The position numbers were made by a program, and so were the translations under genes. 64,000 nucleotides of DNA from the NCBI RefSeq assembly GCF_018131015.1, contig NZ_JAFCJJ010000001.1:124001-188000 (forward strand). The letters are read 5' to 3'. Origin of the DNA: Bradyrhizobium diazoefficiens (lineage in GTDB: Bacteria > Pseudomonadota > Alphaproteobacteria > Rhizobiales > Xanthobacteraceae). The notes under the pieces were generated by a model. The model was not told where the DNA came from, ran no database searches, and worked only from the letters and a program-made list of their open reading frames with translations. Each line of letters starts with the position of its first letter. Positions within the stretch are counted from its first letter, which is position 1. Of the stretch, positions 44,289 to 52,844 are shown in pieces.

Positions 44289-44368
44289 AAACCCCTTCGA
44301 AACCGCTGCGCGAACGAATAGGCTGGGTGTCCGCGCCAAAAGCGGGCGCCGGTGGGAGTGAACTTGCC

Positions 44369-45913
44369 ATGGAGACCAGCCTTGATCCCGGTCCGCCGCT
44401 GCTGGAGGTGCGCGGGATCAGCAAGAGCTTTGGCGCTGTGCGCGCGCTGCAGGAGGTCGACTTCACGCTTCGCGCCGGCGAGATCCATGCGCTGCTCGGC
44501 GAGAACGGCGCCGGCAAGTCCACGCTGATCAAGGTGATCACCGGCGTGTTTCCGCGCGACGCCGGTGTCATCCGTCTCGGCGGCGAAGAGGTGGCGCCGC
44601 GCTCGGCCAAAGCGGCACTCCAGGCCGGCATCGCCACCGTGTACCAGGAGGTCAATCTGCTGCCGAACCTGTCGGTGGCGCAGAACCTGTTCCTCGACCG
44701 CCAGCCGATGCGCTTCGGCATCGTGCGCGAAGGTGAGATGCGCCGGCGTGCGAAAGCGCTGCTCGCCGAATTCGGGCTCGACATCGACGTCGCCGCGCCG
44801 CTCGGCAACTATTCCGTCGCCGTGCAGCACGTCACCGCGATCGCGCGCGCCATCGATCTGTCCGCGCGGGTTCTGATCCTGGACGAGCCGACGGCGAGCC
44901 TCGATCGCCACGAGGTCGAGATCCTGTTCGGCATCATGCGCCAGCTCGCAGGGCGCGGCATCGGCATCGTCTTCGTCAGCCATTTTCTCGATCAGGTCTA
45001 CGAAATCTCCGACCGCATCACGGTCCTGCGCAACGGGCGGCTGGTCGGCGAACGCGAGACCGCCTCGCTGCCGCGGCTCGAATTGATCCGGATGATGCTC
45101 GGCCGCGAACTCGCCGAGACCACCAGCACGCGGGCATCGGCCGGCGAGCATCAGGCGCGCGAGGTCTGCGCCAGCTTCGAGAACTACGGCAAGGCCGGCT
45201 ACGTCGCGCCGTTCAATCTCGAACTGCGTCATGGCGAGGTCGTCGGCCTCGCCGGGCTGCTCGGCTCGGGCCGCACCGAAACGGCGCGGCTGGTGTTCGG
45301 CGCCGAGCGCGCCGATCGCGGGCAGGCCAGGGTGGAAGGTGCGCCCGTGCGGCTGCAGACGCCTCGCGATGGTGTGCGCCACGGCTTTGGCTATTGCCCG
45401 GAGGAACGCAAGACCGACGGCATCGTCGCCGAGCTCACCGTGCGCGAGAACATCGTGCTGGCGCTGCAGGCCAAGCGCGGCCTGCACCGGCCGCTGTCGC
45501 GCCGCGAGCAAGACGAGATCGCGGCCCGCTACGTCCGGATGCTCGACATCCGTCCGCCCGATCCGGAGCGCCCGGTCGGGCTGCTATCGGGCGGCAACCA
45601 GCAGAAGGTGCTGCTGGCGCGCTGGCTTGCGACCTCGCCGCGGCTCCTGGTGCTGGACGAGCCGACCCGGGGCATCGACGTCGGCGCCCATGCCGAGATC
45701 ATCCGCCTGATCCGCGAGCTTTGTGACGACGGGCTGGCGCTGCTCGTCATCTCATCGGAACTCGACGAGATCGTGACTTATTCGGATCGCGTCGTCGTCT
45801 TGCGCGACCGCGCCCATGTGGAGGAGCTCACGGGAGAGGCGATCGACGTCACCAACGTTCTCGCGGCCATCGCTGCCGACGGCGCCACGCTTGCGCATGA
45901 GGGGCGGGCATGA
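44369..45913 (+). CDS. ytfR: Sugar ABC transporter ATPase (YtfR-like, two ATPase domains)
   Basis: This is a 514-residue fusion of two ATPase domains, as in RbsA/MglA/YtfR. The first has GENGAGKSTLIK and LILDEPTASLDRHE; the second lacks a classical Walker A (GLLGSGRTETARL) but has LSGGNQQKVLLARWL and VLDEPTRGIDVG. This asymmetry is normal for the family. The ATG at 44369 is favoured over a GTG at 44327 because GGGAGTG precedes it. It overlaps the permease gene by four bases. It drives uptake by the two permeases that follow. Confidence 0.92.
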   Translation: METSLDPGPPLLEVRGISKSFGAVRALQEVDFTLRAGEIHALLGENGAGKSTLIKVITGVFPRDAGVIRLGGEEVAPRSAKAALQAGIATVYQEVNLLPNLSVAQNLFLDRQPMRFGIVREGEMRRRAKALLAEFGLDIDVAAPLGNYSVAVQHVTAIARAIDLSARVLILDEPTASLDRHEVEILFGIMRQLAGRGIGIVFVSHFLDQVYEISDRITVLRNGRLVGERETASLPRLELIRMMLGRELAETTSTRASAGEHQAREVCASFENYGKAGYVAPFNLELRHGEVVGLAGLLGSGRTETARLVFGAERADRGQARVEGAPVRLQTPRDGVRHGFGYCPEERKTDGIVAELTVRENIVLALQAKRGLHRPLSRREQDEIAARYVRMLDIRPPDPERPVGLLSGGNQQKVLLARWLATSPRLLVLDEPTRGIDVGAHAEIIRLIRELCDDGLALLVISSELDEIVTYSDRVVVLRDRAHVEELTGEAIDVTNVLAAIAADGATLAHEGRA

Positions 45914-46902
45914 CTGCGCTGCTGCCGCGCCGCGGCCTTGCCCAGATTTTTGCGCTGATCGTCATCCTGGCGATCGATCGCGCGGTGTCGCCGCAATTCT
46001 TCGACCTGCGTCTGCAGGATGGACGGCTGTTCGGCAGCCTGATCGACGTGCTCAACCGCGGCACGCCGGTGGCGCTGCTTTCACTTGGGATGGTCCTGGT
46101 GATCGCGACCCGCGGCATCGATCTCTCCGTCGGCGCGGTGATGGCGATCTGCGGCGCGATCGCCGCGAGCCTCGCCGACAGTCACGGGTTGCCGGTCGTG
46201 CTGGCGGCCGCGCTCGGCGCTGGCCTCGTCTGCGGATTGTGGAACGGATTTCTCGTCGCTGTCCTCGGTATGCAGCCGATCGTGGCAACCCTGATCCTGA
46301 TGGTGGCGGGACGCGGCATCGCCCAGCTCATCACCGAGGGGCGGATCGTGACCTTCTCCTCGCCGGACCTGGTCTGGCTCGGCAATGGCGCCATTCTCGG
46401 CCTGCCGGTGCCGGTTGCGATTGCGCTTGGCATGCTGCTGCTCACCGGCGCGGTGGTGCGCGGCTCTGCGCTCGGGCTTCTGATCGAGGCGACCGGCGGC
46501 AATGCGCGGGCCAGCGAGCTTGCCGGCGTCGGCACCCGCGCGATGATCCTTGCGGTCTATGTCTGGTGCGGTGTCTGCGCCGCGCTCGCCGGCGTGATCG
46601 CGGCGGCCGACATCATGGGTGCCGACGCCAACAATGCCGGCCTCTGGCTCGAGCTCGACGCCATCCTTGCTGTGGTGATCGGCGGCACCTCGCTGTTTGG
46701 CGGCCGTTTCAGCCTCGTGCTGGCGGTGCTGGGTGCGCTGATCATCCAGACTATGAACACCGGTATCCTCCTGTCGGGCTATCCGCCGGAGTTCAACCTT
46801 CTGGTCAAGGCGGTGGTGGTACTCGCGGTGCTGCTGCTGCAATCGCCGAAATTGTCGGGGCTGGCCGGGATCGCTACACGGCTGCGGGGGACGAAGCCAT
46901 GA
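45910..46902 (+). CDS. ytfT: Sugar ABC transporter permease (YtfT-like)
   Basis: This 330-residue inner-membrane permease of the BPD_transp_2 type has LSLGMVLVIATRGIDLSVGA (about 57-76), VAALGMQPIVATLILMVAGR-like sequence and the loop EATGGNARASELAGV that contacts the ATPase. The first of two different permeases in the operon, as in YtfT/YjfF systems. It overlaps the ATPase and the second permease genes by four bases each. Confidence 0.9.
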   Translation: MTALLPRRGLAQIFALIVILAIDRAVSPQFFDLRLQDGRLFGSLIDVLNRGTPVALLSLGMVLVIATRGIDLSVGAVMAICGAIAASLADSHGLPVVLAAALGAGLVCGLWNGFLVAVLGMQPIVATLILMVAGRGIAQLITEGRIVTFSSPDLVWLGNGAILGLPVPVAIALGMLLLTGAVVRGSALGLLIEATGGNARASELAGVGTRAMILAVYVWCGVCAALAGVIAAADIMGADANNAGLWLELDAILAVVIGGTSLFGGRFSLVLAVLGALIIQTMNTGILLSGYPPEFNLLVKAVVVLAVLLLQSPKLSGLAGIATRLRGTKP

Positions 46903-47879
46903 AAGGCCTGCCGCCCGTCCTCATCACCGCCATCGTGCTCGTTGCCGGCTTCGCGGCCTGCGCCGCGCAGTTCCCCAACATCGCCTCCACCCGCGTGGTC
47001 GGCAATCTCCTCACCGACAACGCCTTCCTCGGCATCGTCGCGACCGGCATGACCTTCGTCATCATCTCCGGCGGCATCGATCTGTCGGTCGGCTCGGTGA
47101 TCGGCTTCACCACCGTGTTCGTTGCGCTCGCGAGCGAGCGCTGGGGCGTGCCGCCGCTGGTCGCCTTCGTCGCCATCCTGGCGCTCTCGGCGGCTTTTGG
47201 TGCGGCGATGGGCGCGGTGATCCACGTCTTCGACCTGCCGCCCTTCATCGTGACACTCGCCGGCATGTTCCTGGCCCGCGGCGCAAGCTTTTTGCTCTCC
47301 ACGGAATCGGTGCCAATCACCGCGCCGGTCTATTCGACCGTGTCGGACTTCGCGTTGCGCATGCCCGGCGGCGGGCGGCTGACGGCGATCGCGATCATTA
47401 TGCTGGCGATCGTGATCGGCGGAGCCTTGCTGCTGCATCTCACGCGGTTCGGCGCCAATGTCTACGCGCTCGGCGGCAGCCGGGCCACGGCGGGGCTGAT
47501 GGGCGTCGCCGTCGGCAAGATGACGGTGAAGATCTACATGCTGTCGAGCCTGCTCGCAGGGCTCGCTGGCATCGTCTTCTCCTTCTATACCAGCGCCGGC
47601 TATTCGCTCTCCGCCGTCGGCGTCGAGCTCGACAGCATCGCCGCGGTCGTGATCGGCGGAACGCTGCTCACGGGCGGGCAGGGCTCGGTGATCGGCACCT
47701 TCCTCGGTGTGCTGATCCAGGGCATGATCCAGACCTACATCAATTTCGACGGGACGCTGTCGAGCTGGTGGACCAAGATCGCCACCGGCGTGCTGCTGTT
47801 CGCCTTCATCGCCTTGCAGCAGGCGCTGGTCACGCTGGCGCGCCGGCCGGTGGCGAAGCGTGCGGGAGCAGCCTCATGA
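46899..47879 (+). CDS. yjfF: Sugar ABC transporter permease (YjfF-like)
   Basis: This 326-residue second permease has GMTFVIISGGIDLSVGSVIG, FIVTLAGMFLARGASFLLS and the coupling loop ALGGSRATAGLMGV. The presence of two non-identical permeases with one fused ATPase is the YtfQRT-YjfF arrangement rather than the RbsC type. It overlaps the regulator gene that follows (ATGA at 47876). Confidence 0.9.
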   Translation: MKGLPPVLITAIVLVAGFAACAAQFPNIASTRVVGNLLTDNAFLGIVATGMTFVIISGGIDLSVGSVIGFTTVFVALASERWGVPPLVAFVAILALSAAFGAAMGAVIHVFDLPPFIVTLAGMFLARGASFLLSTESVPITAPVYSTVSDFALRMPGGGRLTAIAIIMLAIVIGGALLLHLTRFGANVYALGGSRATAGLMGVAVGKMTVKIYMLSSLLAGLAGIVFSFYTSAGYSLSAVGVELDSIAAVVIGGTLLTGGQGSVIGTFLGVLIQGMIQTYINFDGTLSSWWTKIATGVLLFAFIALQQALVTLARRPVAKRAGAAS

Positions 47880-48652
47880 CCTCGCGCATCCTCGTCATCC
47901 CGACGCGGCGGGCCCATTCCAACCACGCGGAGGTCGCCCGCTCGATCGGCGTCGACATCATCGCCGGCCGCTACGCGGAGGGGACGCGGCTGCCGGGTGA
48001 CGCCGAGCTCACCGCGATGTTCGGGGTGTCGCGGCCGGTGCTGCGGGAGAGCGTCAAGACGCTGGTCGCCAAGGGGCTGCTGACCACCAAGGCACGGGTC
48101 GGCACCGTCGTGCGCGAGCGCGCCGCCTGGAACATGTTCGACGCTGATGTGCTGGCCTGGCATTTGGACGCCGGCATCGACAAGCGCTTTCTCAACGACC
48201 TCGCCGAGATCCGTCTCGCCGTCGAGCCGCGAGCGGCGGTGCTGGCGGCTGCGCGGCGCTCGGAGCAGGATCTCGCCGAGCTTCGCCGCAGCATGGAGCG
48301 CATGCGTCTCGAGGCCTCCGACTCCGTCGGCTTTGCCGATGCAGACCTCGCGCTCCACGTCGCCGTGGCGCGGGCCTCGGGCAATCTGTTCATGCGTTCG
48401 ATCGGACATGTCATCGAGGCCGCCTTGCGCGCCTCGTTCCTGCTCAGCGCTCCGGTCGAGCCGGAGGACCGCGACGCCGTGCTGCTCTGGCACCAGAAGA
48501 TCGTCGATGCCATCGCGGCTGGCGACGCCGAGGCTGCCTCGGAGGCGATGGTCTATGTCATTCACAACGGCATGCGCCGCCATGAGGGGACCGTGATCGA
48601 GACCGCCCCGGCGGATGCGCTGCCATCTGCGGAGACTGGAGAGAAAGCGTGA
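47876..48652 (+). CDS. GntR/FadR-family regulator of the sugar locus
   Basis: This is a 258-residue GntR protein with an N-terminal winged helix (ARSIGVDIIAGRYAEGTRLP, ELTAMFGVSRPVLRESVKTL) and an FCD effector domain (LNDLAEIRLAVEPRAAVLAA, DLALHVAVARASGN) with the conserved histidines that hold a metal and sugar-acid ligand. It is embedded in the operon with four-base overlaps on both sides, so it likely controls its own operon through the palindrome at 43149-43169. Sugar-acid effectors are common for this subfamily. Confidence 0.92.
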   Translation: MTSRILVIPTRRAHSNHAEVARSIGVDIIAGRYAEGTRLPGDAELTAMFGVSRPVLRESVKTLVAKGLLTTKARVGTVVRERAAWNMFDADVLAWHLDAGIDKRFLNDLAEIRLAVEPRAAVLAAARRSEQDLAELRRSMERMRLEASDSVGFADADLALHVAVARASGNLFMRSIGHVIEAALRASFLLSAPVEPEDRDAVLLWHQKIVDAIAAGDAEAASEAMVYVIHNGMRRHEGTVIETAPADALPSAETGEKA

Positions 48653-49575
48653 CCGAACTTCGTATCGCCATCGTCGGCTTCGGCAAGATCGCGCGCGACC
48701 AGCATGTGGGCGCAATCGCCGCGACGCCGGGCGCGAGGCTCGCCGCCGTTGCGAGCCGCAACGCCTCGCTGCCGGGGGTCCCGCATTTTGCCACCGTCGA
48801 GGAACTGCTGGAGAAGGGGCCGCAGATCGACGCCGTTTCGCTCTGCACGCCGCCGCAGGTGCGCCGCGCCCAGGCCGCGGCCGCGCTCGCGGCCGGCAAG
48901 CATGTGATGCTGGAGAAGCCGCCCGGCACCGGCGTTGCCGAGCTCGATCCGCTGATCGCCATGGCTGCGGAGGCCGGGCGCACGCTGTTTGCGACCTGGC
49001 ATTCGCGCTACGCGCCGGCGGTCGAGCCGGCGCGCGCGTGGCTCGCCACACGCTGCATCGCCTCCGTGCGGATCATCTGGAAGGAAGACGTCCGCGTCTG
49101 GCATCCCGGGCAGGCCTGGATCTGGGAGCCGGGCGGGCTCGGCGTGTTCGATCCCGGCATCAATGCGCTCTCGATCCTGACCCGCATTCTGCCGAAGCCG
49201 GTGTTCGTCACCGCGGCCGAGCTTGCCTTTCCCGCCAATTGCCAGGCGCCGATCGCCGCGAACCTCAAGCTGACCGACATCAGCGGCCTTCCGGTCACCG
49301 CCGAATTCGACTTCCGCCAGACCGGTCCGCAGAGCTGGGACATCGTCGTGGAAACCGATCAGGGGCAGCTGAGCCTGTCCCGTGGCGGCAGGATCATGGC
49401 GGTCGACGGCAAGATCATTGCCGAGGAGCCCGATCAGGAATATCGCGAGCTCTATCGACGCTTTGTCGAGCTTGCGGCGACCGGCGCAAGCGATGTCGAT
49501 CTGGCGCCGCTGCGTCTCGTTGCCGATGCCTTCCTGCTCGGCCGGCGCACGATCGTCGAACCCTTTGTGGACTGA
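48649..49575 (+). CDS. Gfo/Idh-type sugar 1-dehydrogenase (galactose/L-arabinose dehydrogenase-like)
   Basis: This is a 308-residue NAD(P)-dependent oxidoreductase. The Rossmann motif is IAIVGFGKIARDQH, and the family's catalytic lysine is in MLEKPPG (E89-K90-P91). The later segment FATWHSRYAPAVE and the motif IWEPGGLGVFDPGINALSIL match the sub-group with D-galactose and L-arabinose 1-dehydrogenases. These convert the aldose to its 1,5- or 1,4-lactone. GTG start overlaps the regulator stop. The mutarotase and lactonase that follow support a galactose/arabinose oxidative route; the precise sugar is not proven. Confidence 0.88.
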   Translation: MTELRIAIVGFGKIARDQHVGAIAATPGARLAAVASRNASLPGVPHFATVEELLEKGPQIDAVSLCTPPQVRRAQAAAALAAGKHVMLEKPPGTGVAELDPLIAMAAEAGRTLFATWHSRYAPAVEPARAWLATRCIASVRIIWKEDVRVWHPGQAWIWEPGGLGVFDPGINALSILTRILPKPVFVTAAELAFPANCQAPIAANLKLTDISGLPVTAEFDFRQTGPQSWDIVVETDQGQLSLSRGGRIMAVDGKIIAEEPDQEYRELYRRFVELAATGASDVDLAPLRLVADAFLLGRRTIVEPFVD

Positions 49576-49577
49576 CC

Positions 49578-50654
49578 ATGGCTGTCTCAAAAATACAAAA
49601 GGAAATCTTCGGAACGCTGCCCGACGGCCGCAATGTCGAGCGCATCGTGCTGCGCGGGGAGGGCGGGTTCGAGGCGCGTGTCATCACCCATGGCGCGGTG
49701 CTGCAGGCATTGATCGCGCCGGACGCGAATGGGGGTTACGACGACGTCGTGCTCGGCCATGACGCTTTCGGCGGCTATCTTGCCGAACGAAAATTCCTGG
49801 GCGCCACGGTCGGCCGCTACGCCAACCGCATCGCCAAGGGGCGGTTTTCGCTGGACGGCCGGACGGTGCAGCTCCCCGTCAACAACGGCCCGAATGCCCT
49901 GCACGGCGGCCTCGACGGGTTCGACCGCAAGCTTTGGGAGATCGCCGGGATCGACGACGGCGCAGAGCCCGCGGTGACGCTGACTTATACGAGCCCGGAT
50001 GGCGAGGAAAACTATCCGGGTCGGCTCGATGTACGCCTGACCTATCGCGTCACTGGCCCCACGGAGCTGTCGCTGACCATGGAGGCGCGGACCGACCGGC
50101 CGACCATCGTCAACCTGACCAACCACAGCTTCTTCAACCTCGAAGGGGCGACCTCGGGTACGCCCATTCTCGACCACAAGCTGATGGTCGCAGCCGAGCA
50201 CTTTCTCGCCATCGATCCGACTGCCATTCCGTTGCCGGGGCCGCCGCGCGCAGTTGCCGGCACGCCGTTCGACTTCCGTGACGCCCGGCCCGTGGGTGAG
50301 CGCATCCGCCAGAGCGATCAGCAATTGCAGAACGGCAGGGGCTACGATCATACTTACTGCCTCGGCCGCGACGGCAGGCTTGCGCTTGCCGCACGGCTGG
50401 AGGCGCCGCGCTCCGGGCGGGTCATGGAGCTCTTCACCAATCAGCCAGGACTTCAGGTCTATTCCGGCAATTTTCTCGACGGCACGATCTCGGGGAAGGG
50501 CGGCAAGCTCATCCGTCAATCGGACGCCCTGTGCCTGGAGCCGCACATCTGGCCGGATGCGCCGAACCGGCCGGATTTCCCGAGCCCGCGCCTTGCGCCC
50601 GGCGAGGTCTATCGGCATCACACGGTGTATCGCTTTGGGGTGAAGACGCCATGA
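49578..50654 (+). CDS. Aldose 1-epimerase (galactose mutarotase)
   Basis: This 358-residue mutarotase interconverts alpha and beta anomers so that the dehydrogenase can use them. Signatures: FLGATVGRYANRIAKGRF, NGPNALHGGLDGFDRKLWE, the catalytic histidine in NLTNHSFFNLEG and the glutamate near the end in ALCLEPHIWPDAPN. The start is two bases after the dehydrogenase stop. It overlaps the lactonase start (ATGATG). Function is consistent with the sugar-oxidation context. Confidence 0.94.
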   Translation: MAVSKIQKEIFGTLPDGRNVERIVLRGEGGFEARVITHGAVLQALIAPDANGGYDDVVLGHDAFGGYLAERKFLGATVGRYANRIAKGRFSLDGRTVQLPVNNGPNALHGGLDGFDRKLWEIAGIDDGAEPAVTLTYTSPDGEENYPGRLDVRLTYRVTGPTELSLTMEARTDRPTIVNLTNHSFFNLEGATSGTPILDHKLMVAAEHFLAIDPTAIPLPGPPRAVAGTPFDFRDARPVGERIRQSDQQLQNGRGYDHTYCLGRDGRLALAARLEAPRSGRVMELFTNQPGLQVYSGNFLDGTISGKGGKLIRQSDALCLEPHIWPDAPNRPDFPSPRLAPGEVYRHHTVYRFGVKTP

Positions 50655-51532
50655 TGGAAGAGGTGCCGACCTCCGTTCTCTCCTCCGAGCCGTGCCATCT
50701 CGGCGAGGGGCCGACCTATGACGTGACCACCGATACAGCCTGGTGGTTCGATATCCGCGAGGGGAAGCTGTTCGAGGCGCATCTCCGCAGCCGCGGCATC
50801 CGTGTCCACGCGCTCGGCCGGATGGCGAGCGGGCTCGGGCGTATCGATGCCGAACGGCAATTGATCGTCGCCGAGGACGGCCTCTATGTCCGCACCGTCG
50901 CCGACGGCGCCATGACGCTGCTCTGTCCGCTCGAAGCCGACAATCCCGCGACCCGCTCCAATGACGCCCGCGTGCATCAATCCGGCACGTTCTGGATCGG
51001 CACCATGGGGCGCAAAGCCGAGCTCGGGGCAGGCGCGATCTACGCATTCCATCGCGGCAAGATCTCGATGCTGTATCCGCGTATCAGCATTCCCAACTCG
51101 ATCTGCTTCTCGCCGGACGGGGCCACGGGCTATTTCACCGACACAGCGCGCGCCGTGCTCTATTCGGTCCCGCTCAACCCCGCGACCGGCCTGCCGCGCG
51201 GCGAGCCCGAAGTGCTGCTGCGCCACACCGGCGTCGGCGGGCTCGACGGCTCGGTGTGCGATGCCGATGGTCGGATCTGGAACGCCTGCTGGGGCGCTGG
51301 CCGCGTTGACGTCTACTCTCCGCAAGGCGTGCGCCTGCGCTCGTTGCGTGTGCCGGCGCGGCAGTCAAGCTGCCCCGCGTTTGTCGGCCCGGATCTGTCG
51401 CGCCTCCTCGTCACCTCGGCCTGGCAGGACATGGACCAGGCAGCGCGTGCCGCCGATCCGCAAGCAGGCTGCACCTTCCTGCTCGAAGCCTCCGCGCGAG
51501 GTCGCGCGGAACCCGACGTCATGCTCGCATAG
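50651..51532 (+). CDS. SMP-30/gluconolactonase family lactonase
   Basis: This is a 293-residue six-bladed beta-propeller of the SMP-30/regucalcin family. Metal ligands are expected at the glutamate of LGEGPTYD, the asparagines of RSNDARVHQSGTFWIGTMG and ISIPNSICFSPDG, and the aspartate in GLDGSVCDADGRIW. It hydrolyses the lactone made by the dehydrogenase. It closes the enzymatic part of the locus. No sugar-acid dehydratase of the IlvD type and no aldehyde dehydrogenase is present in the window, so later steps must be elsewhere (the FAH-fold gene at 41670 might supply one). Confidence 0.92.
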   Translation: MMEEVPTSVLSSEPCHLGEGPTYDVTTDTAWWFDIREGKLFEAHLRSRGIRVHALGRMASGLGRIDAERQLIVAEDGLYVRTVADGAMTLLCPLEADNPATRSNDARVHQSGTFWIGTMGRKAELGAGAIYAFHRGKISMLYPRISIPNSICFSPDGATGYFTDTARAVLYSVPLNPATGLPRGEPEVLLRHTGVGGLDGSVCDADGRIWNACWGAGRVDVYSPQGVRLRSLRVPARQSSCPAFVGPDLSRLLVTSAWQDMDQAARAADPQAGCTFLLEASARGRAEPDVMLA

Positions 51533-51606
51533 GAGACCCGAAGCAAAACCGCGACTATTGTTCTCGACCAAACGAAGAAACAGTCTGATACCCAAGGGAG
51601 TGAAAC

Positions 51607-52677
51607 ATGCTGAACTGGAAGACGACGTTTTTCGCGGCTGCGCTGGCAAGCGCCGCTGCGCTCGCAGGTGCTCCTGCCTTTGCCCAGGACAAGCCGACCG
51701 TCGGCATTGCCATGCCGACAAAGTCGTCCGCGCGCTGGATCGACGACGGCAACAACATGGTCAAGGTATTGAAGGAGCGCGGCTACAACACCGACCTGCA
51801 ATATGCCGAGGACGACATTCCGAACCAGCTCTCGCAGGTCGAGAACATGGTGACCAAGGGCGCGAAGGCGCTGGTGATCGCCGCGATCGACGGCACCACG
51901 CTGTCCGACGTGCTCAAGCAGGCCAAGGCCAAGGGCATCATCGTGATCGCCTATGACCGCCTGATCCGCGGCACGCCGAACGTCGACTATTACGCGACCT
52001 TCGACAATTTCCAGGTCGGCGTGCTCCAGGCCGATTCGATCGTGCAAGGGCTTGGCCTGAAGGACGGCAAGGGCCCGTTCAACATCGAGCTGTTCGGCGG
52101 ATCGCCCGACGACAACAATGCCTACTTCTTCTACAATGGCTCGATGAGCGTGCTGAAGCCGTATATCGACAGCGGCAAGCTCGTCGTCGCCTCGGGCCAG
52201 ATGGGCATGGACAAGGTCGCGACCTTGCGCTGGGACGGCGCCACCGCCCAGGCCCGCATGGACAATCTGCTCAGCGCCTACTACGGCAACAAGAAGGTCA
52301 ACGCGGTGCTTTCGCCCTATGACGGCCTCTCGATCGGCATCATCTCTTCGCTCAAGGGCGTCGGCTACGGCAGCGCCGACCAGAAGATGCCGATCATCTC
52401 GGGCCAGGACGCCGAGGTGCCCTCGATCAAGGCCATGCTGCGCGGCGATCAGTATTCGACCATCTTCAAGGACACCCGCGATCTCGCCAAGGTGACCGCC
52501 GACATGGTCGACGCGGCGCTCGCCGGCAAGCAGGTCACCGTCAACGACACCAAGACCTACGAGAACGGCGTCAAGACCGTACCCTCCTATCTCCTGAAGC
52601 CGGTTGTGGTCTACAAGGACAATTGGGAGAAGATCCTGGTGGACAGCGGCTATTACAAGAAGTCGCAGTTCCAGTGA
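51607..52677 (+). CDS. chvE: Multiple-sugar-binding periplasmic protein (ChvE-like)
   Basis: This is a 356-residue sugar receptor with a signal peptide (1-27, ending AFAQD) and mature start [20 protein letters not shown]. Sugar-contact regions are [37 protein letters not shown] and [14 protein letters not shown], then [14 protein letters not shown], which match ChvE/xylose-binding proteins. ChvE homologues bind glucose, galactose, arabinose and other aldoses and in Agrobacterium also act in signalling. The start follows AAGGGAGTG. It is followed by a family A repeat, then the ATPase and permease genes. Confidence 0.93.
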   Translation: MLNWKTTFFAAALASAAALAGAPAFAQDKPTVGIAMPTKSSARWIDDGNNMVKVLKERGYNTDLQYAEDDIPNQLSQVENMVTKGAKALVIAAIDGTTLSDVLKQAKAKGIIVIAYDRLIRGTPNVDYYATFDNFQVGVLQADSIVQGLGLKDGKGPFNIELFGGSPDDNNAYFFYNGSMSVLKPYIDSGKLVVASGQMGMDKVATLRWDGATAQARMDNLLSAYYGNKKVNAVLSPYDGLSIGIISSLKGVGYGSADQKMPIISGQDAEVPSIKAMLRGDQYSTIFKDTRDLAKVTADMVDAALAGKQVTVNDTKTYENGVKTVPSYLLKPVVVYKDNWEKILVDSGYYKKSQFQ

Positions 52678-52689
52678 AGTTGACTTTTC

Positions 52690-52819
52690 CCTCTCCCCGC
52701 CTGCGGGGAGAGGGTTAGGGTGAGGGGGCTCTCCACGGGGGCGGTAACAATTGCCCTCGCGGAGACTCCCCCTCACCCGATCGCTACGCGATCGACCTCT
52801 CCCCGCAAGCGCGGAGAGG
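52690..52819. repeat. Intergenic repeat element, family A copy 3 (inside sugar operon)
   Basis: It is 130 bases with ends CCTCTCCCCGCCTGCGGGGA and CCTCTCCCCGCAAGCGCGGA. The GAATTCGATC hairpin of copies 1 and 2 is missing on the left. A CGATCGCTACGCGATCG hairpin lies before the right end. GGAGACTCCCCCTCACC is shared. It sits 12 bases after the chvE stop and 25 bases before the ATPase start, so it is transcribed within the operon. Confidence 0.9.
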
Positions 52820-52844
52820 TGAAGTAACGAATGGGAAGTGTGCC

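Noticed and set aside
43235..45511. A 758-codon minus-strand open frame opposite the ytfQ/ytfR genes
   Set aside because: It is an antisense shadow of two genes with clear motifs; its own translation has no recognisable domain.
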